A stretch of DNA of 64,000 nt from Psychrobacter pygoscelis (GCF_004335015.1 NZ_RQRU01000008.1:62001-126000), one strand, 5' to 3'; positions 18,918-27,580 are shown, counted from the stretch's first letter. Notes: generated by a model not told the origin, from the letters alone. Made by a program: numbers and translations.

Positions 18918-19691
18918 ATGATGCGTGATTTAGAAAGTAATGTCAATTCAGCTGCCACGTCTGGCGCTGTAGGTGTGGCACAGGTCACCAACGTGGCGGT
19001 GTGCTACGAAGCCATCGAGCGGATACAGAGCCGACATCCAAGCTTACCTGGTATCGGTGTGTTCTATGGCCGATCAGGCGATGGTAAGTCCGTAGCGGCA
19101 AGCTATATCGCTAACCGAACCCGCGCGTACTACGTGCAGGCGACGAGCGTGGGCACTAAAAAGAGCTTTTTGCAGTCTGTACTGCGTGAGATGACTATCC
19201 CTGCCGCTAAAACGGCTAGCGAGATGCTGGGTCAAATCGCTGAGGAGCTGGCTAAGAGTGGTCGGCCGTTGATCATCGATGAGTTTGACCATCTTGCCAC
19301 TGGGCCAAAAGTCGAAATGGTACGTGACATCTATGAGTCAAGCCAAGGCACGATATTGGTCATCGGTGAGGAGCTACTACCCAAAAAACTTGAACGTTGG
19401 GAGCGCTTTCACGGCCGCGTGCACAGCTGGGTACCAGCTCAGCCTGCGACGGCCAACGATGCTGCACTACTGGCGGCTGTATACGCGCCTAAGGTAGCCA
19501 TTGACGAACAAGTATTAGAGCAGCTGGTAGGTGCAGTTCGCGGCTCCACGCGCCGAACTTGTACTAATCTTGAGATGCTGGGACAGCGGGCGCTTGAGTG
19601 TGGTATGCGCTCGGTGACAATGGCCGATATCGACCAACTGCTGCCGCGCGGCTTTATCACAGGCGTCTCTCCTAAACCTCGATCATTTTAA
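18918..19691 (+). CDS. MuB-type AAA+ ATPase, transposition target activator
   Basis: 257 residues. MuB-like ATPases form filaments on target DNA, deliver it to the transposase and give target immunity. Walker A is GRSGDGKS (51-58), Walker B LIIDEFDHL (D121, E122); arginines in RGSTRRTCTN fit the sensor region. The protein lacks the long N-terminal extension of Mu B (312 aa). ATG 18918 follows the intercistronic stem-loop. Confidence 0.9.
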   Translation: MMRDLESNVNSAATSGAVGVAQVTNVAVCYEAIERIQSRHPSLPGIGVFYGRSGDGKSVAASYIANRTRAYYVQATSVGTKKSFLQSVLREMTIPAAKTASEMLGQIAEELAKSGRPLIIDEFDHLATGPKVEMVRDIYESSQGTILVIGEELLPKKLERWERFHGRVHSWVPAQPATANDAALLAAVYAPKVAIDEQVLEQLVGAVRGSTRRTCTNLEMLGQRALECGMRSVTMADIDQLLPRGFITGVSPKPRSF

Positions 19692-19702
19692 GGATAAAAA
19701 TT

Positions 19703-20422
19703 ATGTGTTGTTGTCAACCTACTATAAATACCGGCTGTATAGATTTAGCTACCAAAAAATCTCGCTCGACCAGCCATTGCTACTTTAACAATGAGTTATT
19801 AAATAGCGCTCAGACTCATGCGATCGTACGTAGCGAGTATGAGCAAGTTTGGGATATGCTACGCACCCAAACCGATGGTATTACGATCCGTGATATACCC
19901 CGCACTGTCACAGGGGTGAGCTACTATAAGGCTCAGGCGTGGCTACTGACACTACTTGAGGCAGGGTATGTACACCGCCAAGAGATCTCCCGTAAATTTA
20001 AATTGCCTACTTATCGCTATACGCTGGCTCGAGATATCGGCCAGCAGCCGCCCAACCTCGACAGCCACGGCCAGCCTCGCCCACCTTCAATGAATGAGGT
20101 AGTCTGGCGTACTGCTCGCATCCTGCAAACCTTTAATGCCAATCAAATCCTCGCTAGTGGCTCAACCCCTGAGCTAACGCTCAAACTAAGTGCTGTGCGC
20201 CAGTATCTGCGTCAATTGTACCTCGCTGGCTATCTAGAGCTTCGCGAGCCTGGTCGATCTAAAAAACTCGCTGTTTACCGCTTACGTGTCAACACTGGGC
20301 CTAAGCCACCACAAATCAAGCGTGGCAAGAAAGTCTATGACGCTAACTTAGGCTTAATCGTCTTCGACCCTCAAACACCCCTACCCCCCTCTCATCAAAA
20401 CAAGGAGGCGAATCATGTGTGA
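19703..20422 (+). CDS. early phage protein with two winged-helix-like domains
   Basis: 239 residues, no family I can name. Two similar blocks suggest tandem winged helices: about 48-105 (GVSYYKAQAWLLTLLEAGYVHRQ) and about 130-190 (VRQYLRQLYLAGYLELREPG). Each has the pattern of a recognition helix followed by a hydrophobic turn and an aromatic strand. The N-terminus has four cysteines in the first 12 residues. Likely DNA-binding regulator in the early operon; it overlaps the next gene. Confidence 0.6.
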   Translation: MCCCQPTINTGCIDLATKKSRSTSHCYFNNELLNSAQTHAIVRSEYEQVWDMLRTQTDGITIRDIPRTVTGVSYYKAQAWLLTLLEAGYVHRQEISRKFKLPTYRYTLARDIGQQPPNLDSHGQPRPPSMNEVVWRTARILQTFNANQILASGSTPELTLKLSAVRQYLRQLYLAGYLELREPGRSKKLAVYRLRVNTGPKPPQIKRGKKVYDANLGLIVFDPQTPLPPSHQNKEANHV

Positions 20423-20705
20423 CTGTCAAGATTGCGGCGCTAAAAATAACCACAGAATGACCACGCGTGATACAGCCCCCATTAAAGCGATGATTGATGC
20501 CACTCGCACACCTGGTGTCGATGAGTATCTGGCTGAGTCGCAGCGCCAAGCGGCTATCAAGCGCCTACCTACCTTTGAGACGCAGACTGGTAATGACATC
20601 ACTCTGCTCAAACGCAATGTGGAGCAGCTGTATCGGCTGCTGGGACTGTCGCTGATCATCTTAATGGCACTATTGGCGTTGGGAGGTCTGCTATGGCTGT
20701 CATAG
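20415..20705 (+). CDS. small C-terminally membrane-anchored phage protein
   Basis: 96 residues. The N-terminus has a Cys cluster (CDCQDCG) that could bind metal; the C-terminal 22 residues are a single hydrophobic helix (LIILMALLALGGLLWL), so it is probably tail-anchored with the N-terminus in the cytoplasm. It overlaps both neighbours by a few bases. Function unknown. Confidence 0.6.
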   Translation: MCDCQDCGAKNNHRMTTRDTAPIKAMIDATRTPGVDEYLAESQRQAAIKRLPTFETQTGNDITLLKRNVEQLYRLLGLSLIILMALLALGGLLWLS

Positions 20706-21100
20706 GGGCTATTAATATTGATGAAACTGTGGAGTGTCAAAACTCTGACAACCAGAAACACTGGACCCATTATCCGGTGACCTTGGACAACTGGATAGAG
20801 GCATGCCATGAGGAGAAGCTTAAACGTAAGATCTCTTATGCTGAGATCGCCCGGCGTATTAAATACGCCCGCCCTAGCTTGAGCCTTGCGTTGTCCGGCA
20901 ACTATATCGGTGATACCAAAACCATCGCAGAGGCTTATGTGGCCTATCGTAAAGAGGTGCTATGCCCTTATGCAAAACACACCGTCAAACGTGAGTACTG
21001 CACAAATCATGCACTTGACACCGCCCCGACCCATAACCCTGCTCAACTGCGGCACTGGCGAGCTTGTCAGGGCTGCGAGCATCGGCCTGAAGGAGAGTAG
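20693..21100 (+). CDS. early phage regulator-like protein with Cys-rich tail
   Basis: 135 residues. The middle has a helix-turn-helix pattern (ISYAEIARRIKYARPSLSLALSGNY) like LacI-type or Cro-type phage regulators. The C-terminal part has cysteines (CPYA, REYC, ACQGCEH) that may form a zinc site. Proteins of this make-up are common in the early operon of Mu-like phages. Overlaps the preceding gene by 13 bases. Confidence 0.65.
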   Translation: MAVIGAINIDETVECQNSDNQKHWTHYPVTLDNWIEACHEEKLKRKISYAEIARRIKYARPSLSLALSGNYIGDTKTIAEAYVAYRKEVLCPYAKHTVKREYCTNHALDTAPTHNPAQLRHWRACQGCEHRPEGE

Positions 21101-21162
21101 AAATGAGTAGTCAAAGAAAAGCTAATGACATATCAATAAAATTAAATAACAGGAACAAGACC

Positions 21163-21783
21163 ATGACAAATGAAATCCAAACAGTACCTGAAGGCTACAT
21201 GGCAAACGCAAAAGGTCATCTAATCCCTATCGACAAAGTAAAACCTATCGATAAGCTGCGCGATGAAGAAGTTAAGAAAATGGCGGCTGTGGCAAAGAAA
21301 CTCAGAGATGATATGAAGGTCGCTAAGGCGGCGCTGTTTGCCAGCTTTAATGATTTTGTTGCGCTGTCAGCTACTGAGTACAAGGTCCAGCTCGGCGGCG
21401 AGAAGGGCAATACTACCTTACTTAGCTACGATGGTCGCTATAAAGTCCAGCTGGCCGTCAGTGAGAATATCGTCTTTGATGAGCGTCTGCAGGTTGCAAA
21501 GAAGCTTATCGATGAGTGTCTGAATGAATGGACGGCAAACAGTAACGACAATATCAAAGCCATTATCAATCAAGCCTTTCAGGTGGACAAAGAAGGCAAA
21601 ATATCCACGCACCGTGTGCTAAGCCTGCGAAGCTTAGATATCAGTGATGATAAGTGGCTGGATGCCATGGAAGCCATTAGTAATGCCATTCAGGTGACTG
21701 ATACGAAGGAGTACATTCGGTTTTATGAGCGCGATGAGCATGGTAAGTATCAGCAGATCGCGCTTGATTTTAGTAATGTGTGA
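21163..21783 (+). CDS. DUF3164 family phage protein
   Basis: 206 residues from ATG 21163, which has AGGA 8 bases upstream; a longer frame from 21103 adds 20 polar residues and is less likely. The pattern MTNEIQTVPEGYMANAKGHLIP, then a Lys-rich helix and YDGRYKVQLAVSENIVFDERLQ, is that of DUF3164, found in the early region of many Mu-like phages. Function unknown. Last gene before a strong terminator. Confidence 0.82.
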   Translation: MTNEIQTVPEGYMANAKGHLIPIDKVKPIDKLRDEEVKKMAAVAKKLRDDMKVAKAALFASFNDFVALSATEYKVQLGGEKGNTTLLSYDGRYKVQLAVSENIVFDERLQVAKKLIDECLNEWTANSNDNIKAIINQAFQVDKEGKISTHRVLSLRSLDISDDKWLDAMEAISNAIQVTDTKEYIRFYERDEHGKYQQIALDFSNV

Positions 21784-21847
21784 GGTGGGTATAAAGACTT
21801 ATGCAATCGCACTAATTAGTGAATAAGTATTGAATAAATTACATAGA

Positions 21848-21874
21848 AACTCACCTTTAAGGTGAGTTTTTTTT
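21848..21874 (+). terminator. early operon terminator
   Basis: Stem AACTCACCTT/AAGGTGAGTT with a run of eight T's, separating the early operon from the accessory cassette. Confidence 0.92.
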
Positions 21875-22052
21875 GTAATTGTTTTAAAAAACAAGTTATT
21901 TTATTGTATCTTAATTAAAAGAAAGAAATGCTCATAAATATATTCATAAACTTTAATTTTTTAACTAATTTCTAAACACGACAACTGGTGTCGTCGGCTG
22001 GTTAGTTATTCAAAGAATGAATATTTTAAATGTTAGAATAAGGGAAATAAAT

Positions 22053-23066
22053 ATGATTAAACGTATTACCTATCACGCTCTTCTCAAAGAACAGGGTTCA
22101 ACTGATAATGTCTCTATTGTCCTTAACCCTAATAAGGAACTGCCTGAAAAAGAGTCTACTACAGGACTACTTAAGGAACTTATTGACCGTTATCATAGCA
22201 CTGCTGGGAAAAGCTATGGAGTCTTCGAGGAAGATGAGGATATTTATCAAACACCCAAAATACTAAGAACATACCTCACAGAAAATGATGATTTTTATAA
22301 AGCGACAGAGCATTTAATGCGTGTGCTTATGAATAAGAGTAAAAGTCAAGTTTTTACAAAAGGCGGCGTAGTTATCTTTTTTCATTATGAAGAAGAAAAT
22401 AAAGACTATTTAATCATTGCCATACTTAGTGAAAAAGTTGCTTATATAGCTAAAGATTGGGATTTAGCTCAGGTTGAAGCACTTAACTATGAAAATGTAA
22501 GGTTTGCTGGACGAATTAACCTCACTGACTGGTTAGATGAATCAAGCGACACTCGTTATATTAGCTTTTTAAGAGGTAAAGGTGATGTATCTGCTTATTT
22601 TAAAGAGTTTATCGGTTGCAATAATACATCCAGACCTTTAGCAGAGACTCGGGCTTTAGTCAGCTATATAGAGAAGTTTGGAGAAGAACAGAATCTCAAT
22701 TTGGACGATCTAACTGCTTTTAAAAATAAAGCAGAGGTCTATTTGAAAGATCTAGCCAATGAGTCAACTCCTTTTGCACTACAGGTATTTGCTAATGTGC
22801 TATGGCCTAGTGAACCGCAAGATTTAATTGATAGTCTTGAAGAGAATGGAAAATTAAACAACTTACCTATATCAGATGGTTTTATACCTGATAAACGCCC
22901 CTTAAAAGCGCTAAGAGTATATGCGTGTAAGACCAAGCACTGGAGTATATCATTTGATGTAACGGCTTGGGATTCAGGTGATGTAGAAGTAGATCCTGTG
23001 AATAATAAGATTATTTTCCACAATCCACCACCAGCGTTGATAAACCCTTTCAGAAAGAGGGATTAA
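22053..23066 (+). CDS. NdpA/YejK-like nucleoid-associated protein (accessory)
   Basis: 337 residues, close to E. coli YejK (335). The family pattern is visible: GGVVIFFHYEEENKDYLIIAILSEK near 115-140, then RFAGRINLTDWL and TRYISFLRGKGDVSAYFKEFIGC near 170-205. Host YejK is a low-abundance nucleoid protein of unclear role; phage copies are accessory genes. ATG 22053 is chosen for AAGGGA upstream; the frame opens at 22017. AT-rich compared with flanking phage genes, and placed between two terminators with the membrane protein 18 bases downstream. Confidence 0.75.
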   Translation: MIKRITYHALLKEQGSTDNVSIVLNPNKELPEKESTTGLLKELIDRYHSTAGKSYGVFEEDEDIYQTPKILRTYLTENDDFYKATEHLMRVLMNKSKSQVFTKGGVVIFFHYEEENKDYLIIAILSEKVAYIAKDWDLAQVEALNYENVRFAGRINLTDWLDESSDTRYISFLRGKGDVSAYFKEFIGCNNTSRPLAETRALVSYIEKFGEEQNLNLDDLTAFKNKAEVYLKDLANESTPFALQVFANVLWPSEPQDLIDSLEENGKLNNLPISDGFIPDKRPLKALRVYACKTKHWSISFDVTAWDSGDVEVDPVNNKIIFHNPPPALINPFRKRD

Positions 23067-23084
23067 TAGAAGGGATAGAAGTTA

Positions 23085-24278
23085 ATGCAAGATTTATTTA
23101 TAAAACTTGTACAAGTATATCGTAACTCTGAGGGGTTGGCCCACTCTGATACAGTCAGTTATTGTATTTCGGATAAATGTAGTCTTGACTTAATTACGGC
23201 AGTTACTAATACTGAAATCTTTGAAGATACATCTATCTTTATCGAAACAGGCGAGGCAAAAATTGGAGAAAAGATAAAGCTTCATATTGGCCCTCCTCAA
23301 CCACAGTTAGGTAGGTTGCATAGGACTTTTCAAGATTTTATTAAAGCAGACTTTCGATCAATATTTTCAACTAGTAATATTAACGAAGTGCCTTATTATG
23401 TAGCAGATATAGATTATTGTTCTCAAGACTCAACCGAACCTAAGCTGATACTGTCTTATAATGTTATTAAGAAATTATTGATAAGCTTAGAGAGAATATC
23501 TGCTTATTTAGATCGTACTAATAAGAAGTTAATTTTTGTCGGTAAGCAGACTGTAGAGATGAGCTATGATGTAGGCGATAGCTCAATTAGGTTTGAGACT
23601 ACTCTTAGAGAATATGCAAATGTCAATCAAAATAATATTGTACTGATCAATAAACTGTGTGAATGGATGGAGGATGAATCTACAAGTAGACATATTGATC
23701 AGAAACGATCTATTCTGACGACTGTGCTGTCTGATATTTTTCCTTCGAATGTAGATTTCTTAGAATTTTTAAGCAATATCGAATTCATTGATAAATCAGT
23801 AAGAGGTCAGTATGGAATATACCTTGAGAACTTTAAATATGAAAAGTTTGTAAAAAAACTTGAGGATAATAGCGAAAAATTCGTAAATCGAGTTAATGAC
23901 AGTATATCCAAAGTACTATCACAAGTCCTTGCTCTACCAATAGCAGCAGCTGTGCCAGTCATATTAAAAGGTGAATTAGCTACTAACCAATGGGTCGTGT
24001 ATACCTCACTTTTAGCTTATAGCATCATATGTTACTTTGCACTAGACTCGCAAAAGACAGTTCTGGAGCATATTAAGAATGAAGTTAAGAATTTTGATAA
24101 AGCCGATAAGTTACCAACTAGTATGCTAGATCAATGGAATTCTGAAAAGACAAAAATTTTACTATTGGCTGATAAACAATCATATCTGTATTGGACTATG
24201 TTTTATATAACCTGTGCTGTAATGGTTTATAGTGTATTTCAACTCTGTAACTCCATACCAATACTAAAATCTTTCTAA
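23085..24278 (+). CDS. unknown protein with C-terminal membrane domain (accessory)
   Basis: 397 residues, no family recognised. A long soluble region (about 1-275), probably mixed alpha/beta, is followed by a basic amphipathic stretch and membrane segments at about 282-322 and 365-390 separated by a charged helix. The layout (sensor-like soluble part plus a membrane hairpin) resembles effectors of some anti-phage systems, but no motif proves it. Co-transcribed with the NdpA-like gene; AT-rich codon use in both. Confidence 0.55.
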   Translation: MQDLFIKLVQVYRNSEGLAHSDTVSYCISDKCSLDLITAVTNTEIFEDTSIFIETGEAKIGEKIKLHIGPPQPQLGRLHRTFQDFIKADFRSIFSTSNINEVPYYVADIDYCSQDSTEPKLILSYNVIKKLLISLERISAYLDRTNKKLIFVGKQTVEMSYDVGDSSIRFETTLREYANVNQNNIVLINKLCEWMEDESTSRHIDQKRSILTTVLSDIFPSNVDFLEFLSNIEFIDKSVRGQYGIYLENFKYEKFVKKLEDNSEKFVNRVNDSISKVLSQVLALPIAAAVPVILKGELATNQWVVYTSLLAYSIICYFALDSQKTVLEHIKNEVKNFDKADKLPTSMLDQWNSEKTKILLLADKQSYLYWTMFYITCAVMVYSVFQLCNSIPILKSF

Positions 24279-24391
24279 TTACCGAACGATACCTAGTCGT
24301 TAATTCTCATGATACAAACCCGATGATCAGCGAGTTTTTTATTAGTTACTATTATGCTGTACTGAATAGAATCAAATCATAGGTAACTAGC

Positions 24392-24715
24392 ATGTCTTAC
24401 CAAGCTCTAGTAATAACATTATTAATAATAGCAGTGATCATTATTAGCCTAATATCGTGCTTAATCATATCTATGTTTAAACCTGCTTGGTTTAGTATAA
24501 ACGATGTAGGCAATCCTAATGGGCGGCTAACTTACTATCAGTTAGCAGGAGGTATTGGATTCGTGAGTTTGATTGTGCTAGCCCTAGGTAACGCCTTAGT
24601 AGCTGATATGGACACCGATATAGATATTGAGTCTATCGCTCTCGATGCGGGATTCTCCCCCGCAGACTATGAAGTAAATGAAGATGGCAGTCTAACCGTC
24701 TACCCATCCGAATAA
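24392..24715 (+). CDS. small two-helix membrane protein (accessory)
   Basis: 107 residues. Membrane helices at about 5-28 and 50-70, then an acidic tail (DMDTDIDIESIALDAG). No known family. It follows the NdpA-like/membrane pair after 113 bases and ends before a terminator, so it probably belongs to the same accessory island. Confidence 0.55.
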   Translation: MSYQALVITLLIIAVIIISLISCLIISMFKPAWFSINDVGNPNGRLTYYQLAGGIGFVSLIVLALGNALVADMDTDIDIESIALDAGFSPADYEVNEDGSLTVYPSE

Positions 24716-24734
24716 ATTGAATTAAATTTGAATC

Positions 24735-24756
24735 ACCCGTCTATTGGCGGGTTTTT
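24735..24756 (+). terminator. terminator of accessory cassette
   Basis: Stem ACCCG/CGGGT with an 8-base loop followed by T's. Moderate strength. Confidence 0.7.
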
Positions 24757-24851
24757 GTTTATGTCATCTTAAAAACCCCGCCTGTGGATAACTCTAAACA
24801 CTCTATATTTGTTAGGATTGTTCATAAACATTATTAAAGTGAGGTTGACCG

Positions 24852-25292
24852 ATGGCCTATTCTGCGCAGAAAAAAAAGATGATGCAGCTGGTACATATCG
24901 GCAAAAAACAGCTGGCTTTGGATGATGGTACTTACCGCGCAGTACTTGAACAGGTGACAGGTAAAGCTTCGAGTAAAGATTGCTCTGCCTTAGAGCTGCG
25001 TAAAGTGGTCGAACATATGGAGTCGCATGGCTTTAAGGTGACACCTGCGAAAAAGCATAAGACCTATAAGCCAGACGCTGCTACCGCCAAACAACCCTTG
25101 ATCGACAAGATAGAGGCGCTACTGGCCGATAGCAAACTGCCATGGTCATATGCCGATGCTATCGCTAAGCAGATGTATGGCATCGATAAACTGACATTTT
25201 GTAGTGCGCGTCAACTGAGTGGTGTCGTCACGGCACTGACCAAACACGCGCAAAAGCAGGCCAAGTCAAACATGGAGAGCAATCAAGCATAA
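24852..25292 (+). CDS. gemA: GemA/gp16-like regulatory protein (DUF1018)
   Basis: 146 residues. The pattern KKMMQLVHIGKKQLALDDGTYRAVLEQVTGK with a C-terminal ALxxVVxALTKHAQKQAK helix is that of the Mu gp16/GemA family, in Mu a middle-region protein reported to modulate host gene expression. It sits directly before Mor and overlaps it by one base, the typical order. Confidence 0.85.
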   Translation: MAYSAQKKKMMQLVHIGKKQLALDDGTYRAVLEQVTGKASSKDCSALELRKVVEHMESHGFKVTPAKKHKTYKPDAATAKQPLIDKIEALLADSKLPWSYADAIAKQMYGIDKLTFCSARQLSGVVTALTKHAQKQAKSNMESNQA

Positions 25293-25696
25293 TGAATAGC
25301 CGAGTCACCAAGACTTATCAAGACCTCACCATGCTGCTCGGTGTCGATGCGGCTGATAAGCTGGTCGCTGAATATCGTGGTCAAGAGCTGTATATTCCAG
25401 AGCCATCTCGCGCCGCTGATCATAAGCTGTCAGAGCTACTGGGAGATGAGACGGCGCGCCGCCTGTGTCACTACTGGCAAGGCGATATACTGACGATACC
25501 CATGCAGCAAGCTAAAAAAATCGCCGCGCGCAATGCTGAGATGATTAAAAAGCATGAGGCTGGTACTGATAAATCAGCACTGGCAAAAGCATATAATTTG
25601 CATGTGCGCACGGTACGTAAGATTATAGAACAGTACTATAATGAACAAGCCCGAGCGGCGTATAAACGGCAACAGCTTCAGCTGTTTGACCAATAA
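25292..25696 (+). CDS. mor: Mor-type transcription activator
   Basis: 134 residues. In Mu, Mor turns on the middle promoter and its relative C turns on late promoters. The N-terminal dimerisation part has LLGDETARRLCHYWQGDILTIP and the C-terminal part a helix-turn-helix (DKSALAKAYNLHVRTVRKIIEQY). Only one Mor/C protein was found in this prophage, so it may serve the four late units sharing the CGGAACT motif. A strong terminator follows. Confidence 0.88.
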   Translation: MNSRVTKTYQDLTMLLGVDAADKLVAEYRGQELYIPEPSRAADHKLSELLGDETARRLCHYWQGDILTIPMQQAKKIAARNAEMIKKHEAGTDKSALAKAYNLHVRTVRKIIEQYYNEQARAAYKRQQLQLFDQ

Positions 25697-25710
25697 AGTG
25701 CACCCCCACT

Positions 25711-25747
25711 AAAGCCGTTAGATATTGGCGTATCTAACGGCTTTTTT
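25711..25747 (+). terminator. terminator after mor
   Basis: Stem AAAGCCGTTAGATA/TATCTAACGGCTTT with six T's; 14 pairs. Confidence 0.93.
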
Positions 25748-25797
25748 GTGTCTTGTTTTTTATTTTAGTCCCCTGATAGTCAGCCTACAGTCATCAT

Positions 25798-25810
25798 CGG
25801 AACTCAGCCC
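25798..25810 (+). promoter_or_regulatory. late activator motif 1 (upstream of lysis genes)
   Basis: CGGAACTCAGCCC, preceded by CATCAT, 60 bases before the endolysin gene and after the mor terminator. The core CGGAACTnnnYCC recurs upstream of three other late units. Confidence 0.6.
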
Positions 25811-25869
25811 CATGCCACTGAAGGTTCAATCTTGCGACACTCGGTCTATTAACTAATACCGAGTGATCT

Positions 25870-26397
25870 ATGTCTAATCGCAATCTATCTAATGATCCTA
25901 AATGGCTTACAGAAGCACGTGAGTATATCGGCCTAAAAGAAATACACGGCTGGCGTCATAGCCACATCATTATCCGCTGGCTGATCGCATTAGGGGCTTG
26001 GTGGCGAGATGATGAGACGCCGTGGTGTGGGGTGTTCGCCGCGCACTGTCTAACCGCTGGTGGACGATCTATTCCCCGCCACTGGTATCGAGCAAAGGCT
26101 TACGCTAAGTGTGGCACGCTCCTAAAAAAACCAGCTTATGGCTGTCTTGGTGTCATGAGCCGTAAAGGTGGCGGCCACGTCTGCTTTGTGATTGGTGAAA
26201 TTAGCGATAATCGACTGGTGGTCATTGGAGGTAACCAAAACAATCAGGTGAGCATTGCCAGCTACCCGCGCAGTCGCTTTAGCCATTTTGTATGGCCTGC
26301 GCGTGGTAATGGTGTGCCCTCACTGCCGTATAACTTCCGCTATGACTTGCCATGCTACGCTCGCGGTAACTATAGCCAACCGAAATCTGAAGCTTAA
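25870..26397 (+). CDS. endolysin (TIGR02594/NlpC-CHAP-like peptidoglycan hydrolase)
   Basis: 175 residues. The pattern WLTEAREYIGLKE, then TPWCGVFAAHCL with catalytic C53 and GGGHVCFVIGE with H103, fits the TIGR02594 family of phage cell-wall cysteine peptidases/amidases. It lacks a signal peptide, so it should depend on the adjacent holin-like protein. First gene of the late lysis unit. Confidence 0.82.
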   Translation: MSNRNLSNDPKWLTEAREYIGLKEIHGWRHSHIIIRWLIALGAWWRDDETPWCGVFAAHCLTAGGRSIPRHWYRAKAYAKCGTLLKKPAYGCLGVMSRKGGGHVCFVIGEISDNRLVVIGGNQNNQVSIASYPRSRFSHFVWPARGNGVPSLPYNFRYDLPCYARGNYSQPKSEA

Positions 26398-26409
26398 GTG
26401 GTGAATAGT

Positions 26410-26730
26410 ATGAATAACCGATTTAGTCACGAGCTAGAAATTCCCCCTAACCCCCCTTTGGGAAAGGGGGGGACGCCTCCGGTCAGACCTTTTATAGAAA
26501 AACGGGAAGTGAAGCCGCCTAACGATAGTAAGCACTGGTATCAGAGCAAGACCATCTGGTTTAACTTGATATTTATCTTGGCGAGTCTGTTAACGACAGT
26601 AGCGCCTACGCTTGAGCAGTATACGTCGGCTGAGATGTACGGCGTACTAGCAACAGCCGTTGCACTGATTAATGCGTTACTGCGATTAATAACTGACCAA
26701 CCGATTAAGCAAGGCGGTGGTCGTGGGTGA
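26410..26730 (+). CDS. holin-like membrane protein
   Basis: 106 residues from ATG 26410 (GTG 26398 also possible). After a Pro-rich N-terminus the segment WYQSKTIWFNLIFILASLLTTVAPTLEQY and a second hydrophobic stretch (YGVLATAVALINALLRLI) match small phage holin-like proteins next to endolysins. The N-terminus contains a perfect C/G-rich inverted repeat (26451-26471) translated as PPNPPLGKGG, which looks inserted. Confidence 0.65.
   Translation: MNNRFSHELEIPPNPPLGKGGTPPVRPFIEKREVKPPNDSKHWYQSKTIWFNLIFILASLLTTVAPTLEQYTSAEMYGVLATAVALINALLRLITDQPIKQGGGRG
26451..26471. repeat. C/G-rich palindrome inside holin-like gene
   Basis: CCCCCCTTT and AAAGGGGGG form a perfect 9-bp inverted repeat with a GGG loop. 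It is in frame and encodes NPPLGKGG, so it may be a dispersed palindromic repeat that landed in the gene. Confidence 0.7.
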
Positions 26731-26935
26731 TTCGATAGATTATGGCAATGCCTCGGCAGCGTGCTATCTCAATGCAGCGCTGTCAAAACTTCCTGTACTT
26801 GTGCCTAACGCCGTGAGCATCTGTATTGACTGCGATGATGCTATTGATGCCTGCCGTAAGCAGGCTGTGCCATCAACCAAGCACTGCTCTGAGTGTCAAC
26901 AATACTTTGATAAGCAACATCACGAGGGCAAATGA
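26723..26935 (+). CDS. TraR/DksA-type zinc-finger protein
   Basis: About 70 residues. The C4 zinc finger ICIDCDDAIDACRKQAVPSTKHCSECQQYF is that of TraR/DksA, small proteins that bind the RNA polymerase secondary channel. The N-terminal coiled coil is very short. GTG 26723 has AAGG 8 bases upstream; GTG 26717 is also possible. Overlaps the next gene by four bases. Confidence 0.78.
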   Translation: MGDSIDYGNASAACYLNAALSKLPVLVPNAVSICIDCDDAIDACRKQAVPSTKHCSECQQYFDKQHHEGK

Positions 26936-27273
26936 TGATATTGGAATTGGAGGCTTATCAAGCTATCGGTCTAGCTATCACAATTATTGGCTCTATCTAT
27001 GCCAGCGGCAAGTCATTTTTTAGCCGCTTTGAGACTGTATTAAAAGAGCGGGACGACGGACTAAAAGATGAGCTTAGCAAACTGTCAAACCAGATGAGCC
27101 GCGAATCAGAAGCCATCCGCAAATTAGACCGCGAGGTACTAATATTAAAGGGCGAACTGCCACGTGACTATGTCGCTAAAGAAGATTTTATACGCTCATT
27201 TACTGTGGTAGAAGCCAAGCTGGATGCCGTACAAAATTTGATCACTAATCTGAAAGTGGAAGGCAGAAATTAA
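26932..27273 (+). CDS. small membrane-anchored coiled-coil protein (DUF2730-like)
   Basis: 113 residues. An N-terminal hydrophobic helix (about 9-28) is followed by a charged coiled coil (about 35-110). The position between TraR-like and DUF3486 genes matches the DUF2730/Mu gp25-type protein. It could also act like a spanin-type inner subunit, but no outer lipoprotein partner is seen. Confidence 0.6.
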   Translation: MMILELEAYQAIGLAITIIGSIYASGKSFFSRFETVLKERDDGLKDELSKLSNQMSRESEAIRKLDREVLILKGELPRDYVAKEDFIRSFTVVEAKLDAVQNLITNLKVEGRN

Positions 27274-27578
27274 TGGACATATTGAAAGCACGCCGTGAGG
27301 GTATGCGCTGGCACCTATTGAACGCCCTAGATAAAGCGCGGCCGCTAGGTGCAATAGATACCTTGCTGCTCGATGTGGTGCGCTGTATCTATCCTGATGC
27401 TACCCCCAAAGAGCTGCACACCCAGCTGGATTATCTGGACGGCCTCAATCTGGTAGAAATCTCTAAGTACCCTACTGGTCACTGGCATGGCTGCCTTAGC
27501 AGCATTGGTGTGGACGTGGTGGAGTATACCGCTGATTGCCATGCTGGTATCGCACGGCCAGAGAAGTACTGGGGTTAA
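27273..27578 (+). CDS. VpaChn25_0724-like winged-helix phage protein
   Basis: 101 residues. The pattern ALDKARPLGAIDTLLLDVVRCIYPDATPKELHTQLDYLDGLNLVEI suggests a winged helix; small proteins of this kind (VpaChn25_0724 family) sit just before DUF3486 in Mu-like phages. Overlaps the previous gene by one base. Confidence 0.65.
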   Translation: MDILKARREGMRWHLLNALDKARPLGAIDTLLLDVVRCIYPDATPKELHTQLDYLDGLNLVEISKYPTGHWHGCLSSIGVDVVEYTADCHAGIARPEKYWG

Positions 27579-27580
27579 TC

